Origin: JBBQBM01 sp038317375
Lineage (GTDB): Bacteria; Patescibacteriota; Saccharimonadia; Saccharimonadales; JAGQMS01
Direction: 5' to 3'
Length of the DNA: 12,954 nt
Assembly: GCA_038317375.1 (NCBI GenBank)
Contig: JBBQBM010000019.1
Span: forward strand, 1 to 12,954
Below, one piece after another: positions 12,950 through 12,954 of the stretch (positions are counted from its first letter, which is position 1; every line of letters begins with the position of its first letter). The position numbers and the translations under genes were made by a program. The notes under the pieces are model-generated. The model saw only the letters and a list, made by a program, of their open reading frames with translations. It had not been told where the DNA came from and searched no databases.

Positions 12950-12954
12950 ACTAT
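12950..12954 (-). promoter_or_regulatory. Partial -10 box (TATAGT, cut by the window edge)
   Basis: The minus strand reads ATAGT at the very edge, eight bases before the peptidase ATG. With a T just outside, it would be TATAGT, again a leaderless arrangement. Confidence 0.35.

Noticed and set aside
1..12954. CRISPR array, transposase, integrase or toxin-antitoxin genes
   Set aside because: No regularly spaced identical repeats and no recognisable proteins of these types were seen on either strand.

Overview
The window looks like a chromosomal segment of a host-associated or groundwater CPR (Patescibacteria) bacterium, most likely Candidatus Saccharibacteria (TM7). This placement is inferred from protein character and gene style, not from a search. 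Genes are short and tightly packed. Several begin at an ATG only 6-8 bases after a TATAAT-like -10 box (leaderless mRNAs), others start at TTG, and adjacent genes often overlap by 1-4 bases. TGA is used as an ordinary stop, so the code is standard.

Layout. Bases 1-405 hold no convincing gene but contain several hairpins. A SAM-dependent methyltransferase (466-1086) and a DUF1361 membrane protein (1155-1826) follow. Between the second of these and argS lies a 159-bp element (1827-1985) that folds end to end into a rod, a candidate 6S-like RNA or a small inverted-repeat element. argS (2007-3680) is followed by a compact plus-strand cluster: msrB, a small unknown protein, oligoribonuclease (orn) and an MmcQ/YjbR-like protein (3739-5445). 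A single-pass membrane protein (6046-5429, minus) converges on and overlaps the last of these.

Bases 6091-6945 contain no credible gene but are dense in perfect stems, and one 52-base block occurs twice, 307 bases apart. I read this as a large, unclassified structured RNA, or the long leader of the dnaG-rpoD operon. This is the most notable feature of the window. The dnaG (7048-8790) and rpoD (8793-9905) genes after it form a primase/primary-sigma operon. The DnaG has an otherwise recognisable N-terminal CHC2 domain in which all four zinc ligands are replaced.

The remainder holds a P-loop nucleotide kinase (10535-9906, minus, abutting rpoD end to end), a squalene/phytoene-synthase-like protein (10639-11493), an unknown soluble protein behind a near-consensus sigma-70 promoter (11560-12111), and an NlpC/P60-type cysteine peptidase (12941-12135, minus).

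Most coding genes are housekeeping: translation (argS), replication and transcription initiation (dnaG, rpoD), RNA turnover (orn) and oxidative repair (msrB). The novelty lies mainly in the non-coding DNA and in the zinc-less primase.
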